Assembly: GCA_028023455.1 (NCBI GenBank)
Contig: JAQFVV010006652.1
Span: forward strand, 64,001 to 128,000
From: Epiperipatus broadwayi
Taxonomy: Eukaryota; Onychophora; Udeonychophora; Euonychophora; Peripatidae
Length of the DNA stretch: 64,000 nt
Reading direction: 5' to 3'
Shown here: positions 34,279 through 46,069 of the stretch, piece by piece
Layout of the letters: the number at the start of each line of letters is the position of its first letter
Position numbering within the stretch: the stretch's first letter is position 1
The notes under the pieces: model-generated
What the model was told of the DNA's origin: nothing
The model's database searches: none
Seen by the model: the letters and a program-made list of their open reading frames with translations, nothing else
Translations under genes and position numbers: made by a program

Positions 34279-34370
34279 CTTTCATATGTCAAATGCGTTA
34301 ACTAGGACGCGAACCCAGGCCAGCTGCTTGGAAGGCAGCTATGCTAACAACTAGACCACCAATGCTTGAC
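34279..34370 (-). mobile_element. tRNA-Gly-derived SINE with intact TCC anticodon
   Basis: On the minus strand the head is GCATTGGTGGTCTAGTTG, the anticodon arm GCTGCCTTCCAAGCAGC with loop CTTCCAA (anticodon TCC), box B GGTTCGCGTCC, tail TTTGACATATGAAAG. The 15-bp target duplication TAATAGYTCATGTTT lies at 34264-34278 and 34371-34385. The arm and anticodon are those of tRNA-Gly(UCC), which fixes the ancestry of the family. Confidence 0.93.
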
Positions 34371-34385
34371 TAATAGCTCATGTTT

Positions 34386-35560
34386 TTGTTGATAAACAAT
34401 GATTAAAACAGAATATGTGTTGTTTATTAAACTGGTAATATACAGACTTTTTACCATGCATATATATATATAACACACACATTTTTTAAATGTATAATAG
34501 TAATATATAGGATATATGAGCACAGACTTTCAGATGACCCATCACTCTCCACTCTATCTAATAACACTGATACACTCAAGCACATATATAGTGAAAAGAT
34601 AAATAGTAATAAATCAAGAATATAATATAAACAAAATTTTAAAATAATAATAGTGTTATTAATAATAAATTGAGGGGAAACATTTACACATATATTACTG
34701 AGGGTGTGTTATCTCATGCATTCATTGAAGCAATAAGAATTTAAAAAAAAAAAAAACAGCAACTAAAACAAATAATGAATAAGATGCTATTAAATAGACT
34801 TGGGGTGATATTCTTATTTTTTCCCAATAACTTTTTACTCTTATAGAAACATAATAGTGGTTTTATCATTAAGAGATTAGGATCTCTAATTATTTTTACA
34901 TTTTAAATATCTCTAAAAACAATGTGTACATGAAGTTAAATTGTAACATGTGCTATATGGATTACTTGGAAAAGCGTATGTTTCTGATGCGTCTATAGAG
35001 TGAGAGGTTGGTATGATTTCTGGGCTGATGAATGGTTGTGATAGGATTGAGCTAAAGGTGAAAAATGCACTGATAAAAACAAAAAACTTGCAAGTTTCAT
35101 GTGTTACTATGCTTTAAAATTTTGTAAAACTTTCAATACTACACTCAGAAAATATATTATTATATAAAATGCAGCACATCAAACTTAGAAAGAATGATAA
35201 AGGAAAAATGAAAGGTATGTGCTTTCAACATAAAGTGAAGAAATTTTATTAATATATACAATCATATAAGGTGCTCAGGAAAGGACAAATGGCTGCCGAA
35301 TTTCATAAAATTTGTGAAATTTTAATATTTTTTTTGTTTGATTATTTACATTTTTGTTTGTTTGTTTACATTTTTCTTTGGATAGCATATAATTGAAGTT
35401 GTGCAGTTATATACAGCATAGTGTACAGCTCTACTATATTTACTTTTATGGAATATTATTTTGCTTGCTCTTATTAAATGCACTTATTGCCATCAGTTTA
35501 TTATTAGAAATTTTATTTGCATTGTTTGCTTGCTTAAAATTTGTTTAATAATTTAAAAAT
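34386..35560. other. AT-rich stretch without recognisable gene
   Basis: Short TA run at 34461; TTTGTTTG repeats at ~35334-35375. Nothing else recognised. Confidence 0.45.
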
Positions 35561-35597
35561 AAGCTGGTGCCCCCACCACCCCCACCCACCCACCACC

Positions 35598-35727
<130 letters not shown>

Positions 35728-35869
35728 TATTGTCTATTTGTTTTTCAGGCTTTTCGGTTGCATTCATTACTGCGGAAATATATTCCATCCATCCCATTGT
35801 GCATCATCATTTATTTACTCTTTCAACTTTGAATATTACACATTCTACATATATTTTACCTGATTAAAA

Positions 35870-36575
35870 AATTGTAAATAATTAAGCATGCACTTCATAA
35901 GCTTAGTATTATATGTAGAAGAATTACTTCCATGGGCTAAACTATGCAGGATAACAAAAACCTTCTGGCTAAAAGTATATGTGCTAAATTTTTTGCTTCA
36001 ACTGAGACTGAGTATAAACAGATAATTAACAATATCATCTGATCTGCATTAGTGAGCATTTGTTATTGCTTCTCACACCCTATGAGATACGGTAAACAAT
36101 ATCAAATATTTAAAAATCGATTCCTTGATCAAGACTGTTGTGTAATGCAAATATAAAACATCTAATCTAAATCTCAGTTTTTTATAAACAATATATTTAA
36201 TCCTTATGATATTAAAATTACATATATAGATACATTTTTCAAATAATAAATATGGATGATTTCAAAGAATAAAATCCTGAATTGTATTTCAGTGAATAGT
36301 CCATTAAAATAATCTTATCTCTTTATCATTTTACCATATCCAAATCATTCTTTTCTCCAATCCTTTAAAGTGCAATTGATTGGGTTTCAATATAGTAGAT
36401 TTGCTTAATTAAAAAACTCTATGGAATTGGATTATCAAAACATTTCTTATAAATAATTTTTAATTTAAAGAATGCATATTCTTTCTTCTAGCAATTTATT
36501 TTAAAATATATATTGTAGTTGCAATTTTATCATAATTAATGTATTTCACAATATCTAAAATATTTAAGATACCAA
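35870..36575. other. AT-rich stretch without recognisable gene
   Basis: No coding signal or recognised repeat. Confidence 0.45.
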
Positions 36576-36578
36576 TGT

Positions 36579-37695
36579 TTTATTCACACACCTGGTGGAG
36601 CCACTAAAGCATTACTGAAAATACTAATCAATAAATGGAAAATTTCCCCATAGTTTCATAAAATAAGACAATAAGACAGACTTAATGTCAAATTTGAAGT
36701 ATACTTTTGCAATAGTTCAAATATTGAACATTATTTGATTTTTTATTGTGAAAATAATATATATATATATATTAATTTTGTGATTACCAATGTGATTCAA
36801 TCAAACAAGTCTAACTTTACCCAGAAGATGTTATTGTCAATTGATTAAGAGGAAAATAAAAAAAGAACTTCATGATCTGAAAGCAGTGATCAGGTAGACA
36901 GATCCTAAGTATTTGGTTTAAAAGAAAATCCACTATTTGTGTGTGACCTGCATTGAGATAAGTCAACTGTGATTCCCATCATTAGAGCGGTGGATTAGCC
37001 AGCCATCACCAATTTCATAATGTCAATCGTGTAACTGGATCTCACATGCATATTTATGAATGCTCTTGGGCTGAAGCCAAAATTCTAAAAAAGATTGTGA
37101 GAGGTATATCACCACAACTGTTGCAGTCTTATTTGGATTTCATAGATACTGGAAAATGTCATGGCAGAACAGCAATAGCAATCCATACCTCTTTCTAGCT
37201 TCCTTCCAGACATTCATTCCACTTATTTATTTCCAGCCAGTAAAACCAAAAAATTTTATTTTACTTTTAAGTTTTGGGAGTTTTAATGTCAAAAAACAAA
37301 CCCTCGATTACTTTGTCAGATTCTTTTTCGTTACAGTGATTCTACATTAAGCTCACTTTTATTGTTGTTGTTTACTTAAATAAATTATTTTAAAAAAAAG
37401 GAAGAAATAACAACAAAAAAGGAGGAAGGAATACAACCGTGTATTCTATTATTTCTTCAGTAAAATAATTAATCTTTTTATAATTTGTATTTTAGTATTA
37501 TTTTTATAAAAGTTAGACAAAATTTTATATTGATATTACTTTTTATTCTTTTTTTAAAAAAAAAAAACCACACACAAAAAATCATATATTCTCATTAATT
37601 TTTCTGTAAAATATTTCTAATTTTCAGAAACTATTTCATTTACCAATTAATATTTTCAATACAGCTTTGGTGGCTCCACCAGATATGTAAATAAA
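36579..37695. mobile_element. 1.1-kb terminal-inverted-repeat DNA transposon
   Basis: The left end TTATTCACACACCTGGTGGAGCC...TAAAGC...TGAAAATACTAATC is mirrored by the right end, whose reverse complement reads TTATTTACATATCTGGTGGAGCC...CAAAGC...TGAAAATATTAATT. The inverted repeats are about 55 bp long with scattered mismatches. The core CTGGTGGAGCCACYAAAGC is 18/19 identical. The interior has only short ORFs (37156-37350 plus lacks motifs). The superfamily is undetermined; no clear target duplication was found. Confidence 0.75.
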
Positions 37696-37875
37696 ATATA
37701 GAGTGCATACTATATTGGTACCATATTTATTTTTTATACAAAAGTTTTGCCTTCTGGATTAACTTATGCATAAATAAAATGTTTTATATAGATTACTGAT
37801 TATTTTTTAAGAATTTAATTAGCTAAATTCATTTGATTTTACCACTAGTGATAATTTTAAAAAATAACTTTTATA

Positions 37876-37911
<36 letters not shown>
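37876..37911. repeat. (CT)n(TA)n microsatellite
   Basis: CT units followed by TA units, a compound microsatellite. Confidence 0.95.
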
Positions 37912-37912
<1 letters not shown>

Positions 37913-38485
37913 ACAAATCTACTAATGTACTTTATTCAAAGATTCAGGTTTTTATAAACTTGTCCAGTTCTCTACATATAAACCAATTACAGTTAATCTA
38001 AATTTAAACATGTATATGAAACTCAGATTATTATCTTATCAAAACATTTCTGCATATATATTTTTTACAAATCCTATCTATCTATTTGTTTTAACAATAA
38101 CATATTTATAAAATATTATCAATCAATGATTCATAACTTTTTCTTCCAACAACAACTACAAAAAACTTTTAAACATAACTAGGGCCACAAAAAGGACCAG
38201 CTAAAGAAAAGAATGAAAATTTTTAATTGACATTAATTAGTTAAGATGATTTGATTTTATAAAGATGACCTGATTTATCTGTGACAAATCTCAAACTGAT
38301 CAAGCCTGATACTCAGCAAACTTATCATGATAGTATTTAGGTCTTTATCCAAATAATACTTAAAACTGTAAATAAAATTATAATACAATGCTTATTTAAT
38401 ATTTATAGCTATATGCCTGTGCATTAACAATTCTTCAAAAACTATTAGATGAAACTGAAAATAATTTCATTAAAAACTTCAATTA

Positions 38486-39083
38486 AACAGTCAAAACTCT
38501 CCATACAGTAATGCCACCCTGTGCCAACCAGAGTCATCAATGGATGTCAGAAGGCTTGTGCATAAAATCCCCATCTAGTGCCTACTCATCAAATATCTCC
38601 AGGCTAGTTTCTGGCTTGTGGCCTTCATCAGTGAGGACCTTGGATCTGAGAGCACTGCACCTAGATCTTAGGATCTAATGCAACCCTCCAGCAGCCACTT
38701 TTTATCTCTACTTAACTACAAAACTATGAGAATGAAATTGAAACTCAATAATATTTTCAATCTAAGCTCAATAGCTTACACAGTCATATGGGTCTGAATT
38801 CAGTTCAGCACCCATAAATTTTGGTGTCTTTGGTTCTTTAACAATCATTGCCACCACTATCCTATTAGGCAGGATTGGTGGTAAACCACTAAACATTACA
38901 TAATCACCATCTCTTATGCTAGCACATAACTGTTATTAAACAGGCAAAACTCTCCATACATTAGTGCCACCCTGTGCCAACCAGAGTAATCAATGGATTA
39001 CTACTACTGTAGAGAGAGTTTCCCCTGTTTAATAACAGTTATGTGCTAGCATAAGAGATGGTAATCATGTGATGTTTAGTGGT
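38486..39083 (+). mobile_element. Foldback retroposon, composite copy with 16-bp TSD
   Basis: The element begins AACAGTCAAAACTCTCCATAC and contains the family body (CATCAATGGATGTCAGAAGG, CTCCAGGCTAGTTTCTGGC, CAGTGAGGACCTTGGATC, AGATCTTAGGATCTAATGC). Its 3' part is a ~200-bp hairpin: left arm 38883-38968 (AAACCACTAAACATTACATA...) and right arm 39003-39085 (...GTGATGTTTAGTGGTTT), with ~80-bp arms and few mismatches. A perfect 16-bp target duplication TTAAAAACTTCAATTA lies at 38470-38485 and 39084-39099. There is no ORF. The hairpin plus long target duplication is an unusual combination. Confidence 0.85.
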
Positions 39084-39909
39084 TTAAAAACTTCAATTAT
39101 TATTATCTTAAAAGATGTTAAGACTTTTATATCATTGCAAAATTTACACCTCAAAAAAATATTTACATTCCAACACCTTTATAGAAAAATCTTACCTTAG
39201 TGTTAACAAACATTTTTAAATACATTTTTTTCTGAATGTTGATGAAATACAATTTAAGACTGATTGATAATATTCATTAAAAACTATTTTTAATTTTTAT
39301 TCTTTACTTGTTAATAAAACAATAAAATTAATAATATTAATCTTTTATACCTGAAAGATCTGTTTCAGTCTTAACAGACTGTTACCTACTTATACAAATA
39401 TCAAACTGTTAACATATGTATAGAAAACCAGGTGTTTAATGCCTCTAGCTTAAACCGATGAGCAAAAGTGTTTATAAAATGCACGCATAGCAGGAGGGGG
39501 TGATCTGAGTTTTGGCATGATGGGTAATTGCATTACAATAGACTTTAAAGTGAGCTGCATGGATAAAAAAAAATTGTAAAAATATACAATTTTGTTCACA
39601 TGTGAATATATAAATTAAACTTTATCATTTGCTGTCTCTTAAATTTTCAATCCAAGGATGGTGCAGTATGTTTATCCATAAAATTTAACTGCAATCCAGG
39701 TTTATATTTATCTTCTATTTCTTCTTTAAGGATGAGTTAGTGTAGGTACAAGATATATCAATAGCAGAAGGTTACATTTTATTTAAAAGTTATCTAAGAG
39801 TTATTTATTGTAACAACTAAATATTATTGCTCTATCATTGCATTAAACCATTCAGGGCAATACTCATCTAAGATCAAACAAATCAGATTGCCAAATACAT
39901 AGATTTCTG

Positions 39910-40137
39910 TTTCTCAGCTTATTCATATCTTTTCCAGAATAGTGATCCCTGTTCAACCTAGAAACATCTGTCATAGGCTTGAGTCATCAATGGACCTTAG
40001 ATGTTGTTTCATCAGTAGGGATTGTTGTCTCTATGCATCCAATAGTTGTATTTAGTTATTTTGTATTATTGAGGCTGGTAGATCCAAAGACTTCATGATT
40101 TTTAACCCAAATTAACTCATATGAATAAGCTGAGAGA
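39910..40137. repeat. Inverted repeat, 19-bp arms
   Basis: TTTCTCAGCTTATTCATAT at 39910-39928 is complementary to ATATGAATAAGCTGAGAGA at 40119-40137 (18/19). The interior contains TCATCAATGGACC, resembling the foldback-family motif CATCAATGGATG. Possibly an old relative of that family. Confidence 0.5.
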
Positions 40138-40259
40138 ATCATGTGATATTTTGTTAGTAGTATCCTTCCTAGCCAATAGGTGAAAGAGACCTACAGTTAG
40201 CATAAAAGTGATATCACATAAAATAGTTTCTGACCTGACCTCAGACCTATATATCTACA

Positions 40260-41090
40260 CAAATGAATTGATTTGGACCTTATTAAAATATGATATGATT
40301 ATCAAAATTCTACACCAGCAATTCAATTTTTTACTTTTATTTTCTGGTTAATTAGCCCTCAAGCTTATAGTAAATTATTATAATTAGTTTACATGCTTGC
40401 ATACTTAATTGTTTGCATTAAGAGCAGTAACTCATTCTGTTTAAACTAGAGTCATTTACTATAAACCAGAGTAATCATTAAACAATAATGTTATATCCAA
40501 ACATCCAGATTAACATCTGTTTATTGATTGCCTTTAGTGAAAAGCAGAATTTGCAATCACACACTATCACATGACTTTAATTAATTGCATTGTGATAGAC
40601 ACCTATAGTTAATGCAAACAGATTCATTTTAAACCTTGGTATATACATAGTGACTACAAATCCCAATGCTTAAGATAGGTATCACTTCCATTTACTATCC
40701 CACTGAATTTTAGGCTTACCATAGGTCACTCAATAAAAGAAAAATTGAATTACCTTATTACTTGGGAGATCATAAGAAATTTGAATGCTGGAAGTGACAG
40801 ATCTGGTACAATCCATGGACCTTAAGCTCCAGAGTTTCCACTCTACTACTGTATTATTTGGGAATGGTCGAACATGAATCAATTCACAAATCTTTGACTC
40901 CAGAGTCTGATCCTCTACTGATGCACTAGACCACTCAGTGCATAAATGTCTCTTGAGCAGACAAAATAGATGACTTTCTACTTCTTTTGTAAATGTTAAG
41001 AATAAGCATTAAAAATCACATACTTTGTTTGGTGTATGTAAACATCAAATGAGCAAAAGTTAAAGGTCTGAAGTAAGACAGATACTATTA
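40260..41090. other. Stretch with possible tRNA-like remnant, no gene
   Basis: Mostly featureless. On the minus strand, around 40930-40860, GCACTGAGTGGTCTAGTGCATC...GGATCAGACTCTGGAGTC resembles a tRNA D-arm and anticodon arm, but no box B or target duplication was found. Confidence 0.3.
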
Positions 41091-41098
41091 GGCTTGAG

Positions 41099-41405
41099 CG
41101 GGGGTCCCCAACCCTATGCCCGTGATCACCATGCTGCCCGCAGACCATTTTACGTGTGCCCGCCGCTATCCGAACACGATAAAAAATTATTTATCTGATA
41201 CAAATAAATTTAATTTTTAAGAATTCTTATACATTATTGTATTATATTGTAATCAAATTGTAGGTCATACTATACTTTTACAGCATAAAAGGTCTATCAT
41301 TAACAATATCCAACTATAAATTTACATTGAAAAAATAAATGGTGCCCGCCACCTGGCCGGTATTATAGAATGTGCTCTTAAGTGCAAAAAGATTGGTGAC
41401 CGCTG
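41099..41405 (+). mobile_element. hAT-type MITE, copy 2
   Basis: Sister of the 22.8-kb element, in the opposite orientation: it starts CGGGGGTCCCCAACCCTATGCCCG and ends GACCGCTG. A perfect 8-bp target duplication GGCTTGAG lies at 41091-41098 and 41406-41413. The body shares ATTATTTATCTGATACAAAT and CCGGTATTATAGAATGTGC with copy 1. At 307 bp it is shorter, partly because it lacks the internal duplication. Confidence 0.92.
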
Positions 41406-41518
41406 GGCTTGAGGTATAATTAATAAACTCCAGTATGGCTAAATTCAATGGTACAATAGCACACACACATGTATATAAACTTTTAATAACAATTTACTGT
41501 AGTCAATAGTCTATTATT

Positions 41519-41640
41519 TATATAGCGCAGACTGACTGCGTATATAATATTATAAAGAAAGTAACATTATAAAGGAGGAATAAACCTCCGGTCATGCGCT
41601 TTTACATGCAGATGCATGTAAATTCGTTAAAGCGCATGAC
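41519..41640. repeat. Cluster of three GC-rich hairpins
   Basis: Three successive palindromes: TATATAGCGCA/TGCGTATATA at 41519-41546, GGAGG/CCTCC at 41574-41589, and GTCATGCGCTTT...TGCATG...AAAGCGCATGAC at 41591-41640. They stand out against the AT-rich background. They may be a MITE or a structured RNA element; no function is recognised. Confidence 0.7.
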
Positions 41641-41649
41641 GCCTTATCC

Positions 41650-43672
41650 CAGCGTCCTAATAAAAATTAAAAAAAAAGCAAGTCCGAAAGCATTTTTAAT
41701 TAAAACTGTTTTAGCTAATTTTTTTCATTTAGTGTTTACTTTATTAGTCTAGAAAACATTGAAGCAACATAACACTTTGAAGCATAGAGTTATCTAGATT
41801 TTCCATTATTTCACAGTCTTTAAAATTGCTTACTTAGAATGCTTTCCCAGGTTATTAACTGTATTATTATGCTAATGAAATGAAATTATGCAAATTTACA
41901 CGAGATCACAAATTTTAATATTTTCTTTTTAATATATACACGATCTGTACGATAATAAAAAAAACTATTTAAAATTATATTAGAATTAATAATAATAATT
42001 AAAAAAGCCGCTTTGCATTAAACATTAATAATTAATCTTTAATTCAAATAATAGCAAAATTAATAATAACTACAATTAACTTTTTTTTTTTATTTTGGAA
42101 TTTCCTTTATTAATTAAATATTAAAAACTGTTCATAACTGCTACACACATTTATATATAAACTATCTTCTTGGTCATCTTCTGAGGATCATGTGACCACA
42201 CTCAAGTACACAAATTTTCTTTTATAATTACATGTAAAACATTTGCTATTCTGATACCCATAAATTCAAAAACTTCTGTGTTTTTAATATATTTACGACT
42301 GCAATCATGATGTTGCAAAAACAAGTATAAAGATTACAATTTTAGTAAGATAATCATTTTGGAAAAGAATTGTTAAAAAATTAGATCAAATCATATTTAT
42401 TCATATGCTTTGTGAATTAAATATTGATTCTGGACTGTTTTAAAAAGAAAATTTCAAATAAAAAAGCTGTAAAATTGTCAACTAGTGCAAATATCATTAC
42501 GACCACCATTGCTGTCATAAGATATATGTGCAAGATGTTTCACAGATTCTGACAATTAAAAAGCTGATAAAGAAGATATAATTTCCATGTAAAAAAGAAC
42601 AAAGTGATTTTTATTTAAATTCAGTTATGTTTGTAATAGATTGACAAGTTATCAGTGTGAAACAAGAGTTAAACATGATAATGTTGAGGGGGAAATCATT
42701 TCCAAATGAGAAAGAAGAAGTAAATTGATTTTTAATGACACAAATTTGTTTAGCAAACATAGCATTAAAAAAAAATTTTCAAGCAAGAAAGTGAAAGTTC
42801 TGAAATCGACAATTTGTGAACTGAGGTTAAATTTGTTACATTTTTATTTTATTCTTTTAACAGATAAATTTTTGATTAAAATAAAGCAGTATAGTTATGC
42901 ATTGCAATAAATTATATTTGTAATGTTATATTCTTGATTTGTTTAAAGACTGTTTGGGATGGAACTTTCTTCAGACTGTGGGTCTGAAATGCATTATCCT
43001 TAAACACATGCATTTTAATGTAAGCTATAATGAATGGATGATATGATGAATGATCTTTTAGAACAAATTATATATCTTACAGCAGATTTTAGTAAAACTA
43101 AAATGCAGATCTAGCCTAAATTTTTACTAGATTTCTATTATCTAGAAGTAAGCTAATTAATATTACAAATAAGTTTTGCTTTATACTCAAATTTCTTATC
43201 AGATTTCAGTTCATTTAATTTATTCTTTTTAGATCAAATAATTGACAGATCAAGTGATATTTGAACATTAGAAAAGATAGAATGGGCTCCAGACCTACCA
43301 ACTTCTGTGCCAACTTACACAAAGAATTTGTATACTTTTTACTATACAATGACCTTCAAAGTAAACAAATTCACTCTGTCAAATATCTTTTTCATGATAA
43401 ATACAAATAAAAATTCTTTTTTTTTCATTTCTAAATATCTTTTTGCTACATTATTTCCAAAAATGTTGAAAATTAAATGCATAATACAATTACAAATACT
43501 AAAAGCAATCTAATCTCCAATCTTTCAATGTAACTTTTTTAATCAAAATAATAATTTACTATTATAATATGAATGCATTTTTTGTTTCATATGTATTAGT
43601 TGGCAGATAGATTTCAGGATTTTTTTTAAATACATTTAATATATATAAAAAATATTTTATTATAAACACTTT
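41650..43672. other. AT-rich stretch without recognisable gene
   Basis: About 2 kb. The small ORFs at 42725-42910 and 43307-43513 are low-complexity and lack motifs. Nothing recognised. Confidence 0.45.
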
Positions 43673-43674
43673 TA

Positions 43675-43890
43675 TTTACTGTGCACTAAAAAAACCAAAA
43701 AAATAATTGTTTTTCTTCAACCATAATCAAAGTTTATATATTTGACTTGAAAACAATGTCGGAGATGATCAGAAATCAATTAATTCAATCACTTGGTGGC
43801 GACCCCATTATTTTATTTCAAATTAAATATAAAAAACCCAATTGTAGTTAAAGAAAACAATTATTTTCTGCCTTTTTAGTGCACAGTAAA
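43675..43890. mobile_element. 216-bp MITE with TA target duplication
   Basis: Left end TTTACTGTGCACTAAAAA and right end TTTTTAGTGCACAGTAAA are perfect inverted repeats for 17-18 bp. Pairing continues through AATAATTGTTTTTCTTCAAC against GTTAAAGAAAACAATTATT. TA flanks both ends (43673-43674, 43891-43892), which fits Tc1/mariner-type mobilisation. The interior is non-coding. Confidence 0.85.
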
Positions 43891-44063
43891 TATAAGCATT
43901 TGTTAAATAAGCTGAGGTTTTTTTTTAATTGGTTGCTTTAATAATTTTCTTTAAAGATTTAATGTAAATTAAATAAAAGATTTTAATATATACATAAATG
44001 AGAGAATTAAAAGTATGCTGGCCTGAAAGCTGTCATTTCTTATATGCCAAATACAATACTACA

Positions 44064-44475
44064 GCAGCTATTTTTCCCTCCTCACTAAATATCACACTTC
44101 AAACATAAATTTCTGTGCTGCATTCACATTTTCTTCATGATTTAAATACTGTGTCTTTGTAATTAAATCACATGTACAGATTTTTTTTTGAACATTTTTT
44201 ATTAATGGCGACTTCCTTTGCATAAACGTAATTACATGCTAACCAAAATTAAATGTAAATTTGGTAATATAGCACCTACTTTTTCCCCTCACTAAATATC
44301 ACATTTCAAACATGAATTCATGTATTGTAATCACATTTTCTTCACAATTTAAATACCATACCTCAGTAGTTAAAAGCATATATTCTGATTTTTTTTCTGA
44401 GCATTTTTTATTAATGGTGGAATTACTTTCTTCACATAAATGTAATATTTTTTTTAACTGGTTGTGAATTTGACA
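44064..44475. repeat. Diverged tandem duplication, period ~207 bp
   Basis: CTCACTAAATATCACACTTCAAACAT at 44081 recurs as CTCACTAAATATCACATTTCAAACAT at 44288, followed in both by CACATTTTCTTCA, ATTTAAATAC and TTTTTTATTAATGG at matching spacing. The second unit contains the 90-residue minus ORF at 44299-44571, which has no recognised domain. Confidence 0.75.
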
Positions 44476-44988
44476 TGTGACAGCCTTACAAACAAACATA
44501 CATTCACAATCAGCCAACAGAGAAAATAGGGATTTTACATATAAGATTATTATTAACTTTTTAGTATTCATGCAGTAAATAAAAAATGTTTATTAAAAAA
44601 TATTATACATATTATTTTTAAGTTTTTAGAATTCGGAAATGGAGAATGAAAACTATGTTGTAGTCAGTGTAACATTTTAAAAGAAATTTGTGACCATTAA
44701 AAATCGATTCCAGTACTATTTTATGAAAGAAGTATTTTTTAAAAAAAAAAACGAAATTTTACAATTAAGAAGAAATAAAATTTCATTCATTTTTTTAAAA
44801 AAGCAACTTTTACAATCAACTGAAATTAAGATTCATTTTTACTTCCATTTTAATTGAATGTTAGCATTTTTTAGAGTAACATTTTCAAAAAAAAATAAAA
44901 GTATTAAAAATATCTCATGTGCATCACTAAAAACATACTGAACAGTTGTCAACATGTTTGAAATTCAGTCTATCAATTATGCTACAGC

Positions 44989-45084
44989 TGTTAAGGGTTG
45001 GTGGCCGAGTGGTTAGCGCAGCCGCCTTACAAGCAGCTGTCTCAGGGTTCGCGTCCCGGCCAACGCTTTGACACATTAAAAAAA
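44989..45084 (+). mobile_element. tRNA-Gly-derived SINE, well preserved
   Basis: Head GGGTTGGTGGCCGAGTGG, TTAGCGCAGCC, loop CTTACAA, box B GGTTCGCGTCC, 3' acceptor strand CCGGCCAACGC and tail TTTGACACATT plus A-run. The 10-bp target duplication TATGCTACAG lies at 44979-44988 and 45085-45094. The 3' acceptor strand CCAACGC is that of tRNA-Gly(UCC), while the anticodon is TAC. Confidence 0.93.
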
Positions 45085-45099
45085 TATGCTACAGTAAAA

Positions 45100-45945
45100 A
45101 AATGAGGGGAACATCTTGAAATATTTTATCATATTGTAATATGATTGATTTTTAATATAAGTACAAATTTTGAAGGAAATCTATTTGATAGATATACATT
45201 AAAACTCGATTACAAAATCTATTAAAACAAATAGAGTTTCTAAGTTAAATAAAAGCATATAAATCGAAAATAAATATCACATGACACTTTATCATAATTA
45301 ATGATACTTTTTATTTAGATTCAAAATTTTATATCAATATATGCCCATATAATAGGCAGATTCTACATAAATTTAAAAAAGAGTAGAATACATTTATGTT
45401 TCAGCATAAGATAATGATAAAATAGTTCTTGTCATTGGTACTCATTATGATACACTATTTTCTTACAAGACCACAAGTCCTGCAATAAAATAATTAAGCT
45501 ATAATTACTATTAAGCAAACATACTTGTACATAAAGATAAGACATGCATCTTAATTTTAGGTAAAAAATATATGAGTAAAATTGACATATTTTAAAATGG
45601 TATTACTGTAAGTTTTAATATAGTATGAAATTCATAATCTCATATGGTATAAGAATTTAGTTTCTGTTAAGCAGAAATATTATCTATAAAGTTGTTGCAG
45701 TCTATGAGAAGAGTTAAGCCTCAAGGATTAGTACTTCACATTAATAGGTAAGCTATTACTTGAAGCTTGATTGATCTTGGAATATGCTTAGGTATTTTTA
45801 TAACACTTTGATCAGTGCAGAAAGAATCTTTTTTTAAATTAGCCAGAATTAGCAATCAGAGAGTCCAAATTCTCAACAATGAAGATGGGTTGCAGTAAAG
45901 TTGTAATGAATATTGCAAAAAAATGGCAAATATCCAATAAGCAAC
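45100..45945. other. AT-rich stretch without recognisable gene
   Basis: No coding or repeat signal recognised. Confidence 0.45.
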
Positions 45946-45946
45946 A

Positions 45947-46062
<116 letters not shown>

Positions 46063-46069
46063 CTACTTA

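Noticed and set aside
44989-45084. Functional tRNA gene
   Set aside because: tRNA-like boxes are present, but poly-A tail, target duplication, mismatched stems and sibling copies show a SINE.
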